DNA of 64,000 nucleotides from Thalassococcus sp. S3 (lineage in GTDB: Bacteria; Pseudomonadota; Alphaproteobacteria; Rhodobacterales; Rhodobacteraceae), in the NCBI RefSeq assembly GCF_004216475.1, contig NZ_CP022303.1:372001-436000 (forward strand), in the 5' to 3' direction. The notes beneath the pieces are model-generated. The model had not been told where the DNA came from and searched no databases. It worked only from the letters and a program-made list of their open reading frames with translations. A program made the position numbers and the translations under genes. This document shows positions 1 through 8,364 of the stretch, in pieces. Position 1 is the first letter of the stretch; each line of letters starts with the position of its first letter.

Positions 1-442
1 AATCCGCCTCCGATCCCACTTCCGTTCCGCCAGAGGCGATGGCGATGATGGCTCGTTTTCCGCTCAGCAATCCCTCGGGCCCGTTCTCGGAATAGCGAAA
101 GGTTTTACCGGCGCGTGCGACCAGGTCGATCCAGGCCTTCAGGCTGGCCGGGACGGCAAAGTTGTAGATCGGCGCACCGATCACGATCGTATCTGCGGCC
201 AGAACCTCTTCCACGATCTGATCGGACAGGGCCAGCAGATCACGCTGAACCGCATCGCGCTGATCTTCTGGTGTGAAATTGGCGGCAATCCATGCGTCCG
301 TTACGAACGGCAAATGGTCGTTGAGGTCGCGCCGCATTACCTGCGTCGCATTCAGCTTCGCCACGATTTTGGCTGACAGGTCGCGTGAAACCGATCCGGC
401 CTCGCGGGCCGAACTGTCGATGTGAAGAACGTGTTGGGTCAT
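1..442 (-). CDS. azoR: FMN-dependent NADH-azoreductase, C-terminus cut by window edge
   Basis: Flavodoxin-fold quinone/azo reductase that uses NADH and FMN for two-electron reduction of quinones and azo compounds in the cytosol. The first 147 residues are visible. The N-terminus has the FMN-phosphate loop SSAREAGSVSR (about residues 10-20), and the family motif APIYNFAVP follows near residue 93. The family is about 200 residues long, so roughly the last quarter lies outside the window. The start is the ATG at 442-440. It is divergent from the LysR gene at 559 with a 116-nt shared region, so the LysR protein is the obvious candidate regulator (inference). Confidence 0.93.
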   Translation of the reverse strand, partial: MTQHVLHIDSSAREAGSVSRDLSAKIVAKLNATQVMRRDLNDHLPFVTDAWIAANFTPEDQRDAVQRDLLALSDQIVEEVLAADTIVIGAPIYNFAVPASLKAWIDLVARAGKTFRYSENGPEGLLSGKRAIIAIASGGTEVGSEAD

Positions 443-558
443 GTCCAAGGCTCCTGCTGGTGTGTATGGTCTTAGAATTGGCCCTTGCAAAAACGAACGC
501 AACGTACGATTAGAAACAGCCAATGTGAGTAAATGCACAATAAGGCTTGGAGTGTTTG

Positions 559-1437
559 ATGGATAACTGGGATGAAGTCCGCACAGCCTATCAGGTTGCC
601 CGCATGGGAACGGTCAGTGGCGCCGCCGAGGTTCTGGGCGTGCACCATGCAACCGTCATCCGTCATATCGATGTGATCGAGGCCCGATTGGGCGTGAAAC
701 TCTTTCAACGCCATGCCCGTGGATACACGCCAACCGAAGCGGGCGAGGATCTGATGCGCGTCGCCCAGACGACCGAGGATCAGCTCAATCAGCTCTCCGG
801 CCGGATCAAGGGGCAGGGGGACGATGTTACCGGCGAACTGGTGGTCACCTCGCTGGTCTCGCTGGCACCGATGCTCGTACCCACCCTCAGCGCGTTCCAG
901 GCCGAGAATGAAGGGCTGATCGTCCGATATCTGACCGGAGAGCGGCTCTTTCGCCTGGAATATGGCGAGGCGCATGTCGCGATCCGTGCCGGGACCGCGC
1001 CGGATCAGCCTGACAATGTGGTTCAGCCGCTTCTGCGGCAGCGCATGGCGCTTTATGCCAGCCCCGACTATATCGCCCGGTTCGGCAAGCCCGCCAATCC
1101 GTCGGAGTTTGCCAAGCACCGCTTTGTCAGTTCCGACAATGAAACCAGTCGCGCCCCTTTCAACCGCTGGCTGCGGGCCCATGTTCCGGCGGAGGCCGTT
1201 ACCTTCCGCAGCTCCGACATCCGCGCGATGGAAGAGGCGGTGGCCGCCGGGGCCGGCATCGGCTTTGTCGCTGTTTGCGACGCGGCGCGCCGGTCGGATC
1301 TGGTGGAAGTTCATCCGCCCATGGATGATTGGTCCGCGCCGCTCTGGCTGGTTACCCATGTCGATCTTCACCGGACAGCCAAGGTGCAGAGTTTCCTGAA
1401 ATTTCTCAAGGCAGCCGCCAAGGATTGGGGTGCATGA
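559..1437 (+). CDS. LysR-family transcriptional regulator
   Basis: Cytosolic DNA-binding regulator of 292 residues, normal length for LysR. The winged HTH is at about residues 12-45 (GTVSGAAEVLGVHHATVIRH), followed by a type 2 periplasmic-binding-like effector domain. I chose the ATG at 559 because GGAG sits seven bases upstream; an in-frame TTG at 547 would add four residues. Divergence from azoR suggests it controls that gene, as many divergent LysR genes do. The effector is unknown. Its stop overlaps the start of the EamA gene (ATGA), so the two are probably translated from one mRNA. Confidence 0.93.
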   Translation: MDNWDEVRTAYQVARMGTVSGAAEVLGVHHATVIRHIDVIEARLGVKLFQRHARGYTPTEAGEDLMRVAQTTEDQLNQLSGRIKGQGDDVTGELVVTSLVSLAPMLVPTLSAFQAENEGLIVRYLTGERLFRLEYGEAHVAIRAGTAPDQPDNVVQPLLRQRMALYASPDYIARFGKPANPSEFAKHRFVSSDNETSRAPFNRWLRAHVPAEAVTFRSSDIRAMEEAVAAGAGIGFVAVCDAARRSDLVEVHPPMDDWSAPLWLVTHVDLHRTAKVQSFLKFLKAAAKDWGA

Positions 1438-2315
1438 CCCCACAATTGCAGGGCCACGCGGCCATGCTGCTCTTTTCGGCACTGGTCGCGGGGTCCTTCT
1501 CGCTGGGCGCCTTGGCCGCGAACGAAATCGCGCCCACCGCGCTGAATGCCGCGCGTTTCGGCATCGCGGCCCTGGTGATCGGCGTGGCCGCCCTTGCAAC
1601 GTCCGGCCTGCGCGCTCAGCATTTCGTCGCGCCCTGGCGCTACCTTGTTCTGGGCGGTCTCTTCGCGACCTATTTCGTGTTGATGTTCGAGGGGCTGAAA
1701 ACGGCGGCCCCGGTCAGTGCCGCGGCTGTCTTCACGCTGACGCCGGTCATGGCAGCGGGGTTCGGCTGGCTTTTGCTGCGCCAGATCACAACGCCGCGTA
1801 TGGCGCTGGCGCTGACCATCGGGGCGGTCGGCGCGCTTTGGGTCATTTTTCGCGCAGATCTCGCCGCGCTTGCCGCGTTTCAGATCGGGGGTGGGGAAGT
1901 CATCTATTTCTGGGGATGCATGGCGCATGCGGTCTATACGCCCATGGTGCGCAAGCTGAACCGCGGTGAGCCTGCGGTGGTCTTCACCTTCGGAATGCTT
2001 CTGGCGGGCGGCGCGGTCTTGACCCTGTGGGGGTGGGGCGACATCCGCGCCACCGATTGGGCGGGTTTGCCTGGCATCGTTTGGATCACGCTTGCCTACA
2101 TCGCGATCTTCGCCAGTGCAGCGACGTTTGTTTTGCTGCAATTCGCCACGCTGCGTCTGCCATCAGCCAAGGTCATGGCGTATACCTACCTGACACCGTC
2201 CTGGGTCATTTTGTGGGAAATCGCGCTGGGCAATGGTGTCCCACGTGGCCTCATTCTTGGCGGTGTCGGCCTGACGGTGATCGCGCTTGGCCTGCTGTTA
2301 CGCGATGAAAGCTGA
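1434..2315 (+). CDS. EamA/DMT-family permease
   Basis: Integral membrane transporter of the drug/metabolite superfamily, 293 residues with about ten hydrophobic segments in two EamA repeats. Typical features are the N-terminal stretch LLFSALVAGSFSLGALAA and the repeat-end sequence PVMAAGFGWLLL. The ATG at 1434 overlaps the LysR stop by four bases. A longer in-frame reading upstream overlaps the LysR gene and is unlikely to be used. The substrate cannot be told from sequence; relatives export amino acids, nucleosides or metabolites. Confidence 0.9.
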   Translation: MTPQLQGHAAMLLFSALVAGSFSLGALAANEIAPTALNAARFGIAALVIGVAALATSGLRAQHFVAPWRYLVLGGLFATYFVLMFEGLKTAAPVSAAAVFTLTPVMAAGFGWLLLRQITTPRMALALTIGAVGALWVIFRADLAALAAFQIGGGEVIYFWGCMAHAVYTPMVRKLNRGEPAVVFTFGMLLAGGAVLTLWGWGDIRATDWAGLPGIVWITLAYIAIFASAATFVLLQFATLRLPSAKVMAYTYLTPSWVILWEIALGNGVPRGLILGGVGLTVIALGLLLRDES

Positions 2316-2329
2316 TTGATGCGGATCAA
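2316..2329. promoter_or_regulatory. perfect FNR/FnrL-type box
   Basis: TTGAT-GCGG-ATCAA lies directly after the EamA stop codon and 49 bases before the ATG of the ClbS-like gene. It matches the palindromic FNR/FnrL consensus TTGAT-N4-ATCAA at all ten specified positions. The placement in a 62-base intergenic gap fits oxygen control of the downstream gene. No experiment supports binding. Confidence 0.5.
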
Positions 2330-2377
2330 GGCTTGGTTGGTCGGGCCAAGGCATTCTGGCGGGCAGAGGAGGACCAG

Positions 2378-2875
2378 ATGCCCGCTGCCACCACCAAGGC
2401 CGAACTGCATGCCGTGACTGCAAAGGAATACGGCAAATTGCGCAAGCTCATAGATCCGCTGCCGGAGACGCTGGCCCTGCACAAATTCGGCGACGATGTT
2501 TCGATCAAGGACGTGGTCGCCCACCGCGCCCACTGGACCCGTATGTTCTTTGGCTGGGTGGATGATGGTGCCGCCGCACGTGAGGTGCACCTGCCAGCCA
2601 AAGGGTACAAGTGGAACCAGCTCAAGGATTACAATGCAAAACTGCGCGCCGATCAGGCGGATATGACCTGGGAAGAAGCCAAGTCAGAGTTGGAAGCGAC
2701 GCACAAAACCCTGCTGGAGCGGATCGACACCATGACCGAGGCTGAGCTTTATGGCGGCCCGATGCCGGGGCAGTCCAAATGGACCACCGGCCGCTTCGCC
2801 GAGGCGTCCGGCGCAAGTCACTACCGCTCTGCCGCGAAATTCGTGCGGAACGCGTTGAAGGAAGCAAAAGCGTAG
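2378..2875 (+). CDS. ClbS/DfsB-family (DUF1706) four-helix protein
   Basis: Cytosolic protein of 165 residues resembling the ClbS/DfsB (DUF1706) four-helix-bundle family, related to DinB folds. Helices carry the family pattern LIDPLPETLALHKFGDD and VAHRAHWTRMFFGW (about residues 25-70), and PAKGYKWNQLKDYN follows. ClbS inactivates the genotoxin colibactin; most relatives have no known substrate. The ATG at 2378 follows a purine-rich GAGGAGGA. The FNR-type box upstream hints at oxygen-linked expression. The family assignment is from pattern recognition and the function is not assigned. Confidence 0.85.
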   Translation: MPAATTKAELHAVTAKEYGKLRKLIDPLPETLALHKFGDDVSIKDVVAHRAHWTRMFFGWVDDGAAAREVHLPAKGYKWNQLKDYNAKLRADQADMTWEEAKSELEATHKTLLERIDTMTEAELYGGPMPGQSKWTTGRFAEASGASHYRSAAKFVRNALKEAKA

Positions 2876-2995
2876 ACCGGGCCGCGCAGGGGCTCACCCA
2901 TCATGATCGGGCGGGTGTTCGCAGACCCATGTCCGACCATGGCCAACGCAAAGAGTGCCGCAAAGGGGCGTGGCGCCCGACGGGCAGCTTCGCGC

Positions 2996-3319
2996 TTAGC
3001 TGCCCAATTCGCTCTGCAGGAAGCGTTCGAACGCGTCAAGGTTCACCGGTTCGAACTGACCAAAGCCCTGCATCCAGACGCTGGCCTCTTTCAGCGCGTC
3101 AGGTTCCAGCTTGCACCACTTCACCCGCCCGCGCTTCTCCTGACTGATCAGGCCCGCCGCCGTGAGTACGCCCAGATGCTTTGAGATCGCGGCCAGTGAC
3201 ATCTCAAAAGGTTCGGCCACATCGGTCACCGCCATATCGTCCTCCAGCAGCATCGACAGGATCTGCCGCCGGGTCGGGTCGGCCAGGGCGGCGAAAACAG
3301 TGTCGAGCGGATGTGCCAT
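2996..3319 (-). CDS. ArsR/SmtB-family transcriptional regulator
   Basis: Small winged-helix repressor of 107 residues. It opens with DTVFAALADPTRRQIL, typical of the non-metal ArsR subgroup. The recognition helix region (SLAAISKHLGVLTAAGLI) is at about residues 42-60, and the wing contains KRGRVKWCKL. The Cys-rich metal-binding ELCVC motif is absent, so a metal sensor role is not supported. In many genomes such regulators sit beside a SRPBCC/AHSA1 partner; none is present here. The ATG is at 3319; the upstream in-frame extension has no family similarity. Confidence 0.9.
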   Translation of the reverse strand: MAHPLDTVFAALADPTRRQILSMLLEDDMAVTDVAEPFEMSLAAISKHLGVLTAAGLISQEKRGRVKWCKLEPDALKEASVWMQGFGQFEPVNLDAFERFLQSELGS

Positions 3320-3350
3320 CCCGACCTCATACGCCCCGCCGGGGCAGGCG

Positions 3351-3581
3351 TCAAAGCATAGGGTGGCGCGTGGTCTGGGATGGAAGCTGCAGGCGCATCC
3401 GTTCGCGCTCGGACTCGGAGAGGCCGATATCATCGGCCAGATGATCTGGAAGACCGGCCTTGGGGTCGGGCGACAGCGCTGTCCTGACCCTGTTGCGTGT
3501 CCGAAGGGGCCAGGGAATATGTCTGCGCAGGGCACAGATTATGCGGGCGTGCAAATGCACGTTGAGCCGGTCACTCTGCAT
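3351..3581 (-). CDS. small DUF1127-like protein
   Basis: A basic 76-residue reading frame upstream of and on the same strand as the ArsR gene, 31 bases away. Its C-terminal half contains LADDIGLSESERERMR, which resembles the short Arg-rich DUF1127 (YjiS-like) domain common in Rhodobacteraceae; small DUF1127 proteins are linked to RNA and phosphate or C1 metabolism elsewhere. The start ATG at 3581 follows GAAAGAGAG, and a plausible sigma-70 promoter lies 32-60 bases upstream. The N-terminal half is not recognised, so confidence is moderate. Confidence 0.55.
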   Translation of the reverse strand: MQSDRLNVHLHARIICALRRHIPWPLRTRNRVRTALSPDPKAGLPDHLADDIGLSESERERMRLQLPSQTTRHPML

Positions 3582-3612
3582 GACATGTCTCTCTTTCAGG
3601 AAGTCTGAGGCC

Positions 3613-3641
3613 AATATCGGACCTCTGGGCCGATCTGACAA
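3613..3641 (-). promoter_or_regulatory. candidate sigma-70 promoter for the DUF1127-like gene
   Basis: On the minus strand TTGTCA (3641-3636) and GATATT (3618-3613) are separated by 17 bases. That is five of six matches at -35 and four of six at -10. It lies just upstream of the ATG at 3581. Confidence 0.35.
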
Positions 3642-3687
3642 ACATCGTTGCTTGACATGACTTGTGCCAAAACTGCACACATCTTTC

Positions 3688-4572
3688 ATGCACCGCAACC
3701 TTCCCCCGTTGAACGCGCTGCGCGCCTTCGAGGCGGCGGGCCGGCATGAAAGTTTCAGTCGCGCGGCGGAGGAATTGGGCGTCAGTCATTCCGCCATTTC
3801 CCGCCATGTCCGCGGGCTGGAAGACCGCCTGGGCGCACAGCTTTTCCGTGACGCCGCGCGCGGTGTCATGCTGACACGGGATGGACGGGCCTATCTCGAC
3901 CGGGTGACGCCCGCGCTCGACGTGATCGGAGAGGCGACGGACAGCGTCGCCGAAACGCCCTCGGGTCGGCTCACCGTTAGCTCCGAGCCGCTCTTCGCGG
4001 CCAAAGCGGTGATCCCGCGCCTGCCTGATTTCTACGAGACCTTCCCGGAAGTCGAATTGCGGCTCGACGCGTCTCATGCCCTCGCTGATCTTGAGCGCTA
4101 TGAGGCGGACATTGCTATCCGCTTTGCCCATAGCGGTGTGCTGGATGTACCGTCAGATGTGCTGAGCACCGCCCCGCTCTACCCGTTCTCCGCGCCGGGC
4201 CTGTTACCGGACAATCGCATCACGCCAGAAGCGGTGCGCACCCATCGCCTTTACAAGGATCGCGGCAATCCGGTCTGGGAAACCTGGTGCGCGGCGGCGG
4301 GATTCCCGGACGGCCTCGTCCCCGACAGCCGCTGGCGCATGATGTCACAATACGCGCTAGAGGCGACACTCCATGGGCTGGGCCTCTATCTGGGTGCCTT
4401 CGACGCTGTCGAATATGAGGTGCGCTCCGGGCGGCTTGTTCAAGTGTCGGAGATCGGCATTCGGGATGGGGCGTATCACCTGCTTTGCAGCCAGCAGGGG
4501 ATGCGGCGCAAGGCCGTGCGGCAGTTCCGAACCTGGCTGCTGGAGCAGACGCAGCATCTGCGTGCGGGGTGA
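3688..4572 (+). CDS. LysR-family regulator, GcvA-like
   Basis: 294-residue LysR protein of the GcvA/AmpR-like branch, shown by the opening NLPPLNALRAFEAAGRHESF and the HTH (SRAAEELGVSHSAISRHVRGL, about residues 23-43 in two overlapping stretches). The effector domain follows, with WETWCAAAGFP near residue 195, a motif common to the branch. I chose the ATG at 3688 rather than the GTG at 3664 because the branch usually begins right at the LPPLNALR element. No target is adjacent; the next gene downstream begins the ATP synthase operon. Confidence 0.92.
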   Translation: MHRNLPPLNALRAFEAAGRHESFSRAAEELGVSHSAISRHVRGLEDRLGAQLFRDAARGVMLTRDGRAYLDRVTPALDVIGEATDSVAETPSGRLTVSSEPLFAAKAVIPRLPDFYETFPEVELRLDASHALADLERYEADIAIRFAHSGVLDVPSDVLSTAPLYPFSAPGLLPDNRITPEAVRTHRLYKDRGNPVWETWCAAAGFPDGLVPDSRWRMMSQYALEATLHGLGLYLGAFDAVEYEVRSGRLVQVSEIGIRDGAYHLLCSQQGMRRKAVRQFRTWLLEQTQHLRAG

Positions 4573-4773
4573 AAATCAACCTTTCGGTTGAATATGCGAA
4601 ACCGCCGAGGTTGGCGCTAACGCAGGCTGCGACTCAAAATCCCATATCCTTCTTCTGGGCGGAAATACCCAATATAACATAGGGTTATCCCATATCTGAC
4701 GGCTTGGATCAGGCGATTGACTCATGCCGCTCCGCAGCATAGCAAAGCGTCAAGTCATCCAAGGAGGGGTGGT

Positions 4774-5130
4774 GTGCCAGATCCGGACAAAGAGCAGCAA
4801 CTCAGGCAGCTTGAAGACCGGATCGCAGCGGCCAAAGCGGCCCAGGCGCCCAAGCCCCGTGCGGATGAACACTACTCCCAGGCTCAGCTTGCTTGGCGGA
4901 TGGTGATCGAACTCGTGGCCGGTCTGGGGATCGGTTTCGGCATGGGGTATGGGCTCGACAGCCTGTTCGGAACAACTCCGATCTTCCTCGTGATCTTTAC
5001 GTTCCTGGGCCTCGCGGCCGGCATTCAGACGATGATGCGCAGCGCGAGGGAGGTTCAGGAGAAAGCCGAAGCCAAAGAGGCCGAGGCAGAGACAGGGTCC
5101 GACAGGGCCGAGACGGACGACAGGAGCTGA
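4774..5130 (+). CDS. atpI: ATP synthase assembly protein AtpI
   Basis: Small membrane protein of 118 residues that helps assemble the c-ring and is not part of the finished enzyme. It has a charged N-terminal helix (DKEQQLRQLEDRIAAAK), two membrane segments at about residues 46-64 and 71-90, and a very acidic Lys/Glu tail. The start is the GTG at 4774, preceded by a strong AAGGAGG at 4761-4767; this is why the longer TTG-start frame was rejected. It is the first gene of the Fo operon, three bases before atpB. Confidence 0.92.
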   Translation: MPDPDKEQQLRQLEDRIAAAKAAQAPKPRADEHYSQAQLAWRMVIELVAGLGIGFGMGYGLDSLFGTTPIFLVIFTFLGLAAGIQTMMRSAREVQEKAEAKEAEAETGSDRAETDDRS

Positions 5131-5133
5131 GAC

Positions 5134-5892
5134 GTGGCAAGCGAAGCAACGGCAGAAGGTGGCAGCAGCCTCGAGTTTCATCCGATGGACCAGTTCATCG
5201 TCAAACCGCTCTTCGGCGGGGATGCGGTGTCTTGGTACACGCCGACAAACGTAACGCTGTGGCTGGCTCTTGCCGTCCTGGCCGTGTTCGCTTTGCTGGT
5301 GCTGGGATCGTCCAAACGCGCGATCGTGCCGTCCCGTGGCCAATCGGTGGCTGAGCTTGCCTATGGCTTTATCTACAAGATGGTCGAGGACGTCACCGGC
5401 AAGGACGGGATCAAGTATTTCCCTTATATCATGACGCTCTTCATGTTCATCGTCTGCGCCAACTTCCTTGGCCTCATCCCGATGAGCTTTACGACCACCT
5501 CTCACATCGCTGTGACCGCCGTGATGGGTTTTGGCGTCTTCATCGCGGTCACCGTTCTGGGTTTCGTGAAAAACGGCGCATCTTTCCTCAGCCTCTTCTG
5601 GGTGTCGAGCGCCCCTCTGCCGCTTCGCCCCGTTCTGGCTTTGATCGAGCTGATCTCCTATTTCGTTCGCCCCGTCAGCCATTCCATTCGTCTGGCCGGC
5701 AACATGATGGCGGGCCATGCGGTTCTGAAAGTGTTTGCCGGGTTTGCCCAGGTCACTGCGGTGGCGCCGATTGCCATCTTCGGCGTCATGGCGATCTACG
5801 GTCTCGAAGTGCTGGTGTCCTTCATTCAGGCTTACGTTTTCACGATCCTGACCTGCGTATACCTCAAGGACGCGCTGCATCCGCATCATTGA
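5134..5892 (+). CDS. atpB: F0F1 ATP synthase subunit a
   Basis: Proton-channel subunit of Fo in the cytoplasmic membrane, 252 residues. The essential arginine is R186 in [14 protein letters not shown], which faces the c-ring carboxylate. The protein has five or six hydrophobic helices and ends in the typical [15 protein letters not shown]. The start codon is GTG at 5134, three bases after the atpI stop. In alphaproteobacteria the Fo genes are split from the F1 cluster, as here. A strong hairpin separates it from atpE. Confidence 0.97.
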   Translation: MASEATAEGGSSLEFHPMDQFIVKPLFGGDAVSWYTPTNVTLWLALAVLAVFALLVLGSSKRAIVPSRGQSVAELAYGFIYKMVEDVTGKDGIKYFPYIMTLFMFIVCANFLGLIPMSFTTTSHIAVTAVMGFGVFIAVTVLGFVKNGASFLSLFWVSSAPLPLRPVLALIELISYFVRPVSHSIRLAGNMMAGHAVLKVFAGFAQVTAVAPIAIFGVMAIYGLEVLVSFIQAYVFTILTCVYLKDALHPHH

Positions 5893-5893
5893 T

Positions 5894-5919
5894 GTAAGGC
5901 GGGGTTCACCCCGCCTTAC
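5894..5919 (+). repeat. perfect 11-bp hairpin between atpB and atpE
   Basis: GTAAGGCGGGG (5894-5904) and CCCCGCCTTAC (5909-5919) form a perfect stem closed by the tetraloop TTCA. It starts two bases after the atpB stop and is not followed by a T-run, so it is more likely a processing or stability element than a full terminator. Confidence 0.75.
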
Positions 5920-5959
5920 CGCACAGAAATCACCTCATTCCATCGTAAGGAGAAAAGAC

Positions 5960-6196
5960 ATGGAAGGCGATATCGCACAAATGGGTCAATTCATCGGCGC
6001 AGGCCTGGCCGCTATCGGTTCCGGCGCCGCTGCTATCGGTGTGGGCCACGTGGCCGGCAACTTCCTGGCCGGTGCCCTGCGCAACCCGTCCGCGGCTGCA
6101 TCGCAGACCGCAACGCTCTTCATCGGCATCGCGTTTGCAGAAGCCCTGGGGATCTTCGCGTTCCTCGTGTCGCTGCTGCTGATGTTTGCCGTCTGA
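5960..6196 (+). CDS. atpE: F0F1 ATP synthase subunit c
   Basis: Proteolipid of 78 residues that forms the rotating ring of Fo. Two transmembrane helices flank the polar loop ALRNPSAAA (R41-N42-P43), and the ion-binding carboxylate is E61 in FAEALGIF. Gly/Ala-rich helix 1 ([15 protein letters not shown]) is typical. AAGGAG sits upstream of the ATG. The c subunit is needed in many copies per enzyme, and this gene alone is flanked by hairpins on both sides within the operon, which may raise the stability or translation of its message. Confidence 0.97.
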   Translation: MEGDIAQMGQFIGAGLAAIGSGAAAIGVGHVAGNFLAGALRNPSAAASQTATLFIGIAFAEALGIFAFLVSLLLMFAV

Positions 6197-6223
6197 TCCT
6201 TTAAGGGTACACATCCTTACGGT

Positions 6224-6254
6224 CGGGCGGGTGCTGTGACGCAGCGCCTGCCCG
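6224..6254 (+). repeat. 13-bp hairpin between atpE and atpX
   Basis: CGGGCGGGTGCTG (6224-6236) pairs with CAGCGCCTGCCCG (6242-6254) over 13 positions with two G-T wobbles and a five-base loop. It lies 27 bases after the atpE stop and 31 bases before the next ATG, with no T-run. Confidence 0.65.
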
Positions 6255-6285
6255 ATGTAACGGCAGGTTCCTGAAGGAGACGGAT

Positions 6286-6816
6286 ATGGCAACCGAAACA
6301 CCTGGTGCAGCCGACGCCGCGGCCAGCCCCAGCATGCCGCAGCTGGACTTTTCCACATTCGGAAACCAGATCTTCTGGTTGGTTCTGGCGCTGCTGGCGA
6401 TCTATTTCATTTTGTCCCGCGTCGCCCTGCCGCGGATCGGTGCTATTCTGACCGAACGTCAGAACACGATCACGAATGACATCGCCAAGGCCGAAGAGCT
6501 GAAGGCCGAAGCTGTCGCCGCCGAAGAGGCCTATAACAAGGCCCTTGCCGACGCGCGCGCCGAAGCACAGCGCATCGTGGCCGAGACGAAGGCAGAAATT
6601 CAGGCGGATCTCGACGTGGCGATCCAGAAAGCCGATGCAGAGATTGCCGCGAAAGCTGCGGAATCCGAAAAGGCGATTGCCGAGATCCGCGCCGGCGCTG
6701 TCGAAAGCGTCAAAGAAGTGGCGCAGTCAACCGCGGCCGAAGTCGTGTCCGCGATGGGCGCATCGGTCGATCAGGCCGAAATCGACGCGGCAGTTGCCAA
6801 CCGGATGAAAGGGTAA
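6286..6816 (+). CDS. atpX: F0F1 ATP synthase subunit b'
   Basis: Second peripheral-stalk subunit (b') of 176 residues, found in phototrophs and alphaproteobacteria, where it pairs with b as a heterodimer. There is a short Ala-rich N-terminus, one membrane helix ([18 protein letters not shown], about residues 27-44), and then a long Ala/Glu/Lys coiled coil to residue 165. The ATG at 6286 follows GAAGGAGACGG. The gene is four bases upstream of atpF. Confidence 0.95.
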   Translation: MATETPGAADAAASPSMPQLDFSTFGNQIFWLVLALLAIYFILSRVALPRIGAILTERQNTITNDIAKAEELKAEAVAAEEAYNKALADARAEAQRIVAETKAEIQADLDVAIQKADAEIAAKAAESEKAIAEIRAGAVESVKEVAQSTAAEVVSAMGASVDQAEIDAAVANRMKG

Positions 6817-6820
6817 CGAC

Positions 6821-7381
6821 ATGCGGACACTTCTCGCCCTCACCCTGACCTTCGGTGCCGCCACGCCCGCGCTGGCTGCGAAAGGGCCGTTCTTCTCGCT
6901 CGCCAATACCGATTTTGTCGTCCTGATCTCGTTCATTCTTTTCATCGGCGTCTTGGTTTATTTCAAGGTGCCGGGGCTGGTCTTCGGCATGCTCGACAAG
7001 CGCGCCGAGGGGATCCAGTCAGAGCTGGACGAAGCCCGCGCGCTCCGCGAAGAAGCACAAACCCTGCTGGCCTCCTACGAGCGCAAGCAGAAAGAGGTGC
7101 AGGTTCAGGCGGATGCTATCGTGAGTGCCGCCAAGGAAGAGGCCACTCTGGCCGCCGAACAGGCCAAAAAGGATCTTGAGGCCTCTATCGCGCGTCGGCT
7201 GGCGGCCGCGGAGGATCAGATCGCATCGGCCGAACAGTCTGCGGTCAAGGAAGTGCGGGATCAGGCCATCGCAGTGGCCATCGCCGCGGCACAGGGCGTC
7301 ATTGCAAAGCAGATGACGGCCCAGACCAGCAACAAGCTGATCGACGATGCAATCGCAGAGGTCGATGCCAAACTTCACTGA
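6821..7381 (+). CDS. atpF: F0F1 ATP synthase subunit b
   Basis: Peripheral-stalk subunit b, 186 residues. It begins with a signal-like hydrophobic segment ending TPALAAKG (about residue 21), then the membrane helix [18 protein letters not shown], then a long charged coiled coil that reaches up the F1 head. An N-terminal extension of this kind is common in Rhodobacteraceae b subunits. It is the last gene of the Fo operon and is followed within 25 bases by a strong terminator. Confidence 0.95.
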   Translation: MRTLLALTLTFGAATPALAAKGPFFSLANTDFVVLISFILFIGVLVYFKVPGLVFGMLDKRAEGIQSELDEARALREEAQTLLASYERKQKEVQVQADAIVSAAKEEATLAAEQAKKDLEASIARRLAAAEDQIASAEQSAVKEVRDQAIAVAIAAAQGVIAKQMTAQTSNKLIDDAIAEVDAKLH

Positions 7382-7405
7382 GTGAAGCGACACATCAGAA
7401 CATAT

Positions 7406-7438
7406 GGCCCGGTCTGCTTGTCAGGCCGGGCCCTTTTT
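7406..7438 (+). terminator. intrinsic terminator of the Fo operon
   Basis: GGCCCGGTCTG (7406-7416) pairs with CAGGCCGGGCC (7422-7432) with one wobble and a five-base loop, followed immediately by CTTTTT. Confidence 0.9.
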
Positions 7439-7548
7439 GTTCGTGAAGTTTTTGTGAAACCTGTCAAATCCGGGGCCAGATCAAATCTGGACCCTTTGTG
7501 CGCATGCAACCCTCCTCCCATATCGAGACCGGGAGAGAGAGGGAGAGT

Positions 7549-8364
7549 ATGTTTGACATGAGATACGCGCCGCACAGCCCCGAAGGAGCGACCCTTCGCA
7601 ATGCGCCGCCGGTTATGACCATCCGCAATCTGTCGTTGTTCTATGATGAAAAGCAGGCTTTGGATGAGGTCAATTTCGATCTCTATTCCAACGAGATCCT
7701 TGCCTTCATCGGTCCGTCGGGCTGCGGCAAGTCCACGGCCCTCAAATGCCTCAACCGGATGCATGACGGCACACGGGGTGTCCGGATCGTCGGGGATGTC
7801 TGCATGGACGGCCATGATATCCACGATCCCGCGATTGACCCGCCGGTACATCGCCGCCGCTTCGGATGGGTTGCGCAAAAGCCAAATCCGTTCCCGACAA
7901 CAATCTGGGAAAATGTCGCTTATGGTGCGCGTATTCACGGCTTGATGCCAAACCGCGCTGCACTGGCCGAGCATGTCGAGCTGTGTCTGCGTCGCGCGCA
8001 TCTTTGGGAGGAGGTCAAGGACAACCTGCACCGGCAGACCGGCACCGAACTCAGCGGGGGGCAACAGCAGCGGCTTTGCATTGCGCGGGCGCTGGCGACC
8101 CAACCGGACGTTCTTTTGATGGATGAGCCGACGGGCTCGGTCGATCCGATTGCGACTGCGCGCATCGAGGATCTGATGCTTGAGCTGCGAGAGGATCACA
8201 GCGTCGTCGTCATTACCCATTCCATGATGCAGGCGCGGCGCGTGGCGGATCGCGTGGCCTATTTCCACCTTGGAAAACTGCTGGAAATCGGGCCGACCGA
8301 GATGATGTTCACCGCGGCGCGAACGCCAGAGGCCCGCGCGTTTATCGCCGGCAAGTTCGGGTAA
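7549..8364 (+). CDS. PstB-like ABC transporter ATP-binding protein, orphan
   Basis: 271-residue nucleotide-binding domain closest in pattern to phosphate-import PstB. Walker A is GPSGCGKST (55-63), the Q-loop stretch is AQKPNPFPTTIWENVAYG, the signature is LSGGQQ (168-173), Walker B is VLLMDEP, and the switch is H224. It differs from standard PstB in the D-loop (TGSVDP instead of the usual CSALDP) and in its C-terminus. No pstS, pstC, pstA or phoU is nearby: a terminator lies upstream and a convergent regulator downstream. The ATG at 7549 has a GGGAGAG ribosome site. It may serve a transporter encoded elsewhere, or a different substrate. Confidence 0.85.
   Translation: MFDMRYAPHSPEGATLRNAPPVMTIRNLSLFYDEKQALDEVNFDLYSNEILAFIGPSGCGKSTALKCLNRMHDGTRGVRIVGDVCMDGHDIHDPAIDPPVHRRRFGWVAQKPNPFPTTIWENVAYGARIHGLMPNRAALAEHVELCLRRAHLWEEVKDNLHRQTGTELSGGQQQRLCIARALATQPDVLLMDEPTGSVDPIATARIEDLMLELREDHSVVVITHSMMQARRVADRVAYFHLGKLLEIGPTEMMFTAARTPEARAFIAGKFG

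Noticed and set aside
2903..3184. Plus-strand frame of 93 codons antisense to the ArsR gene
   Set aside because: The ArsR protein is well recognised in the opposite direction; this frame has no similarity and no good ribosome site.
4576..4591. Hairpin TCAACC/GGTTGA after the GcvA-like LysR gene
   Set aside because: Six-bp AT-rich stem without a T-run; too weak to call a terminator.
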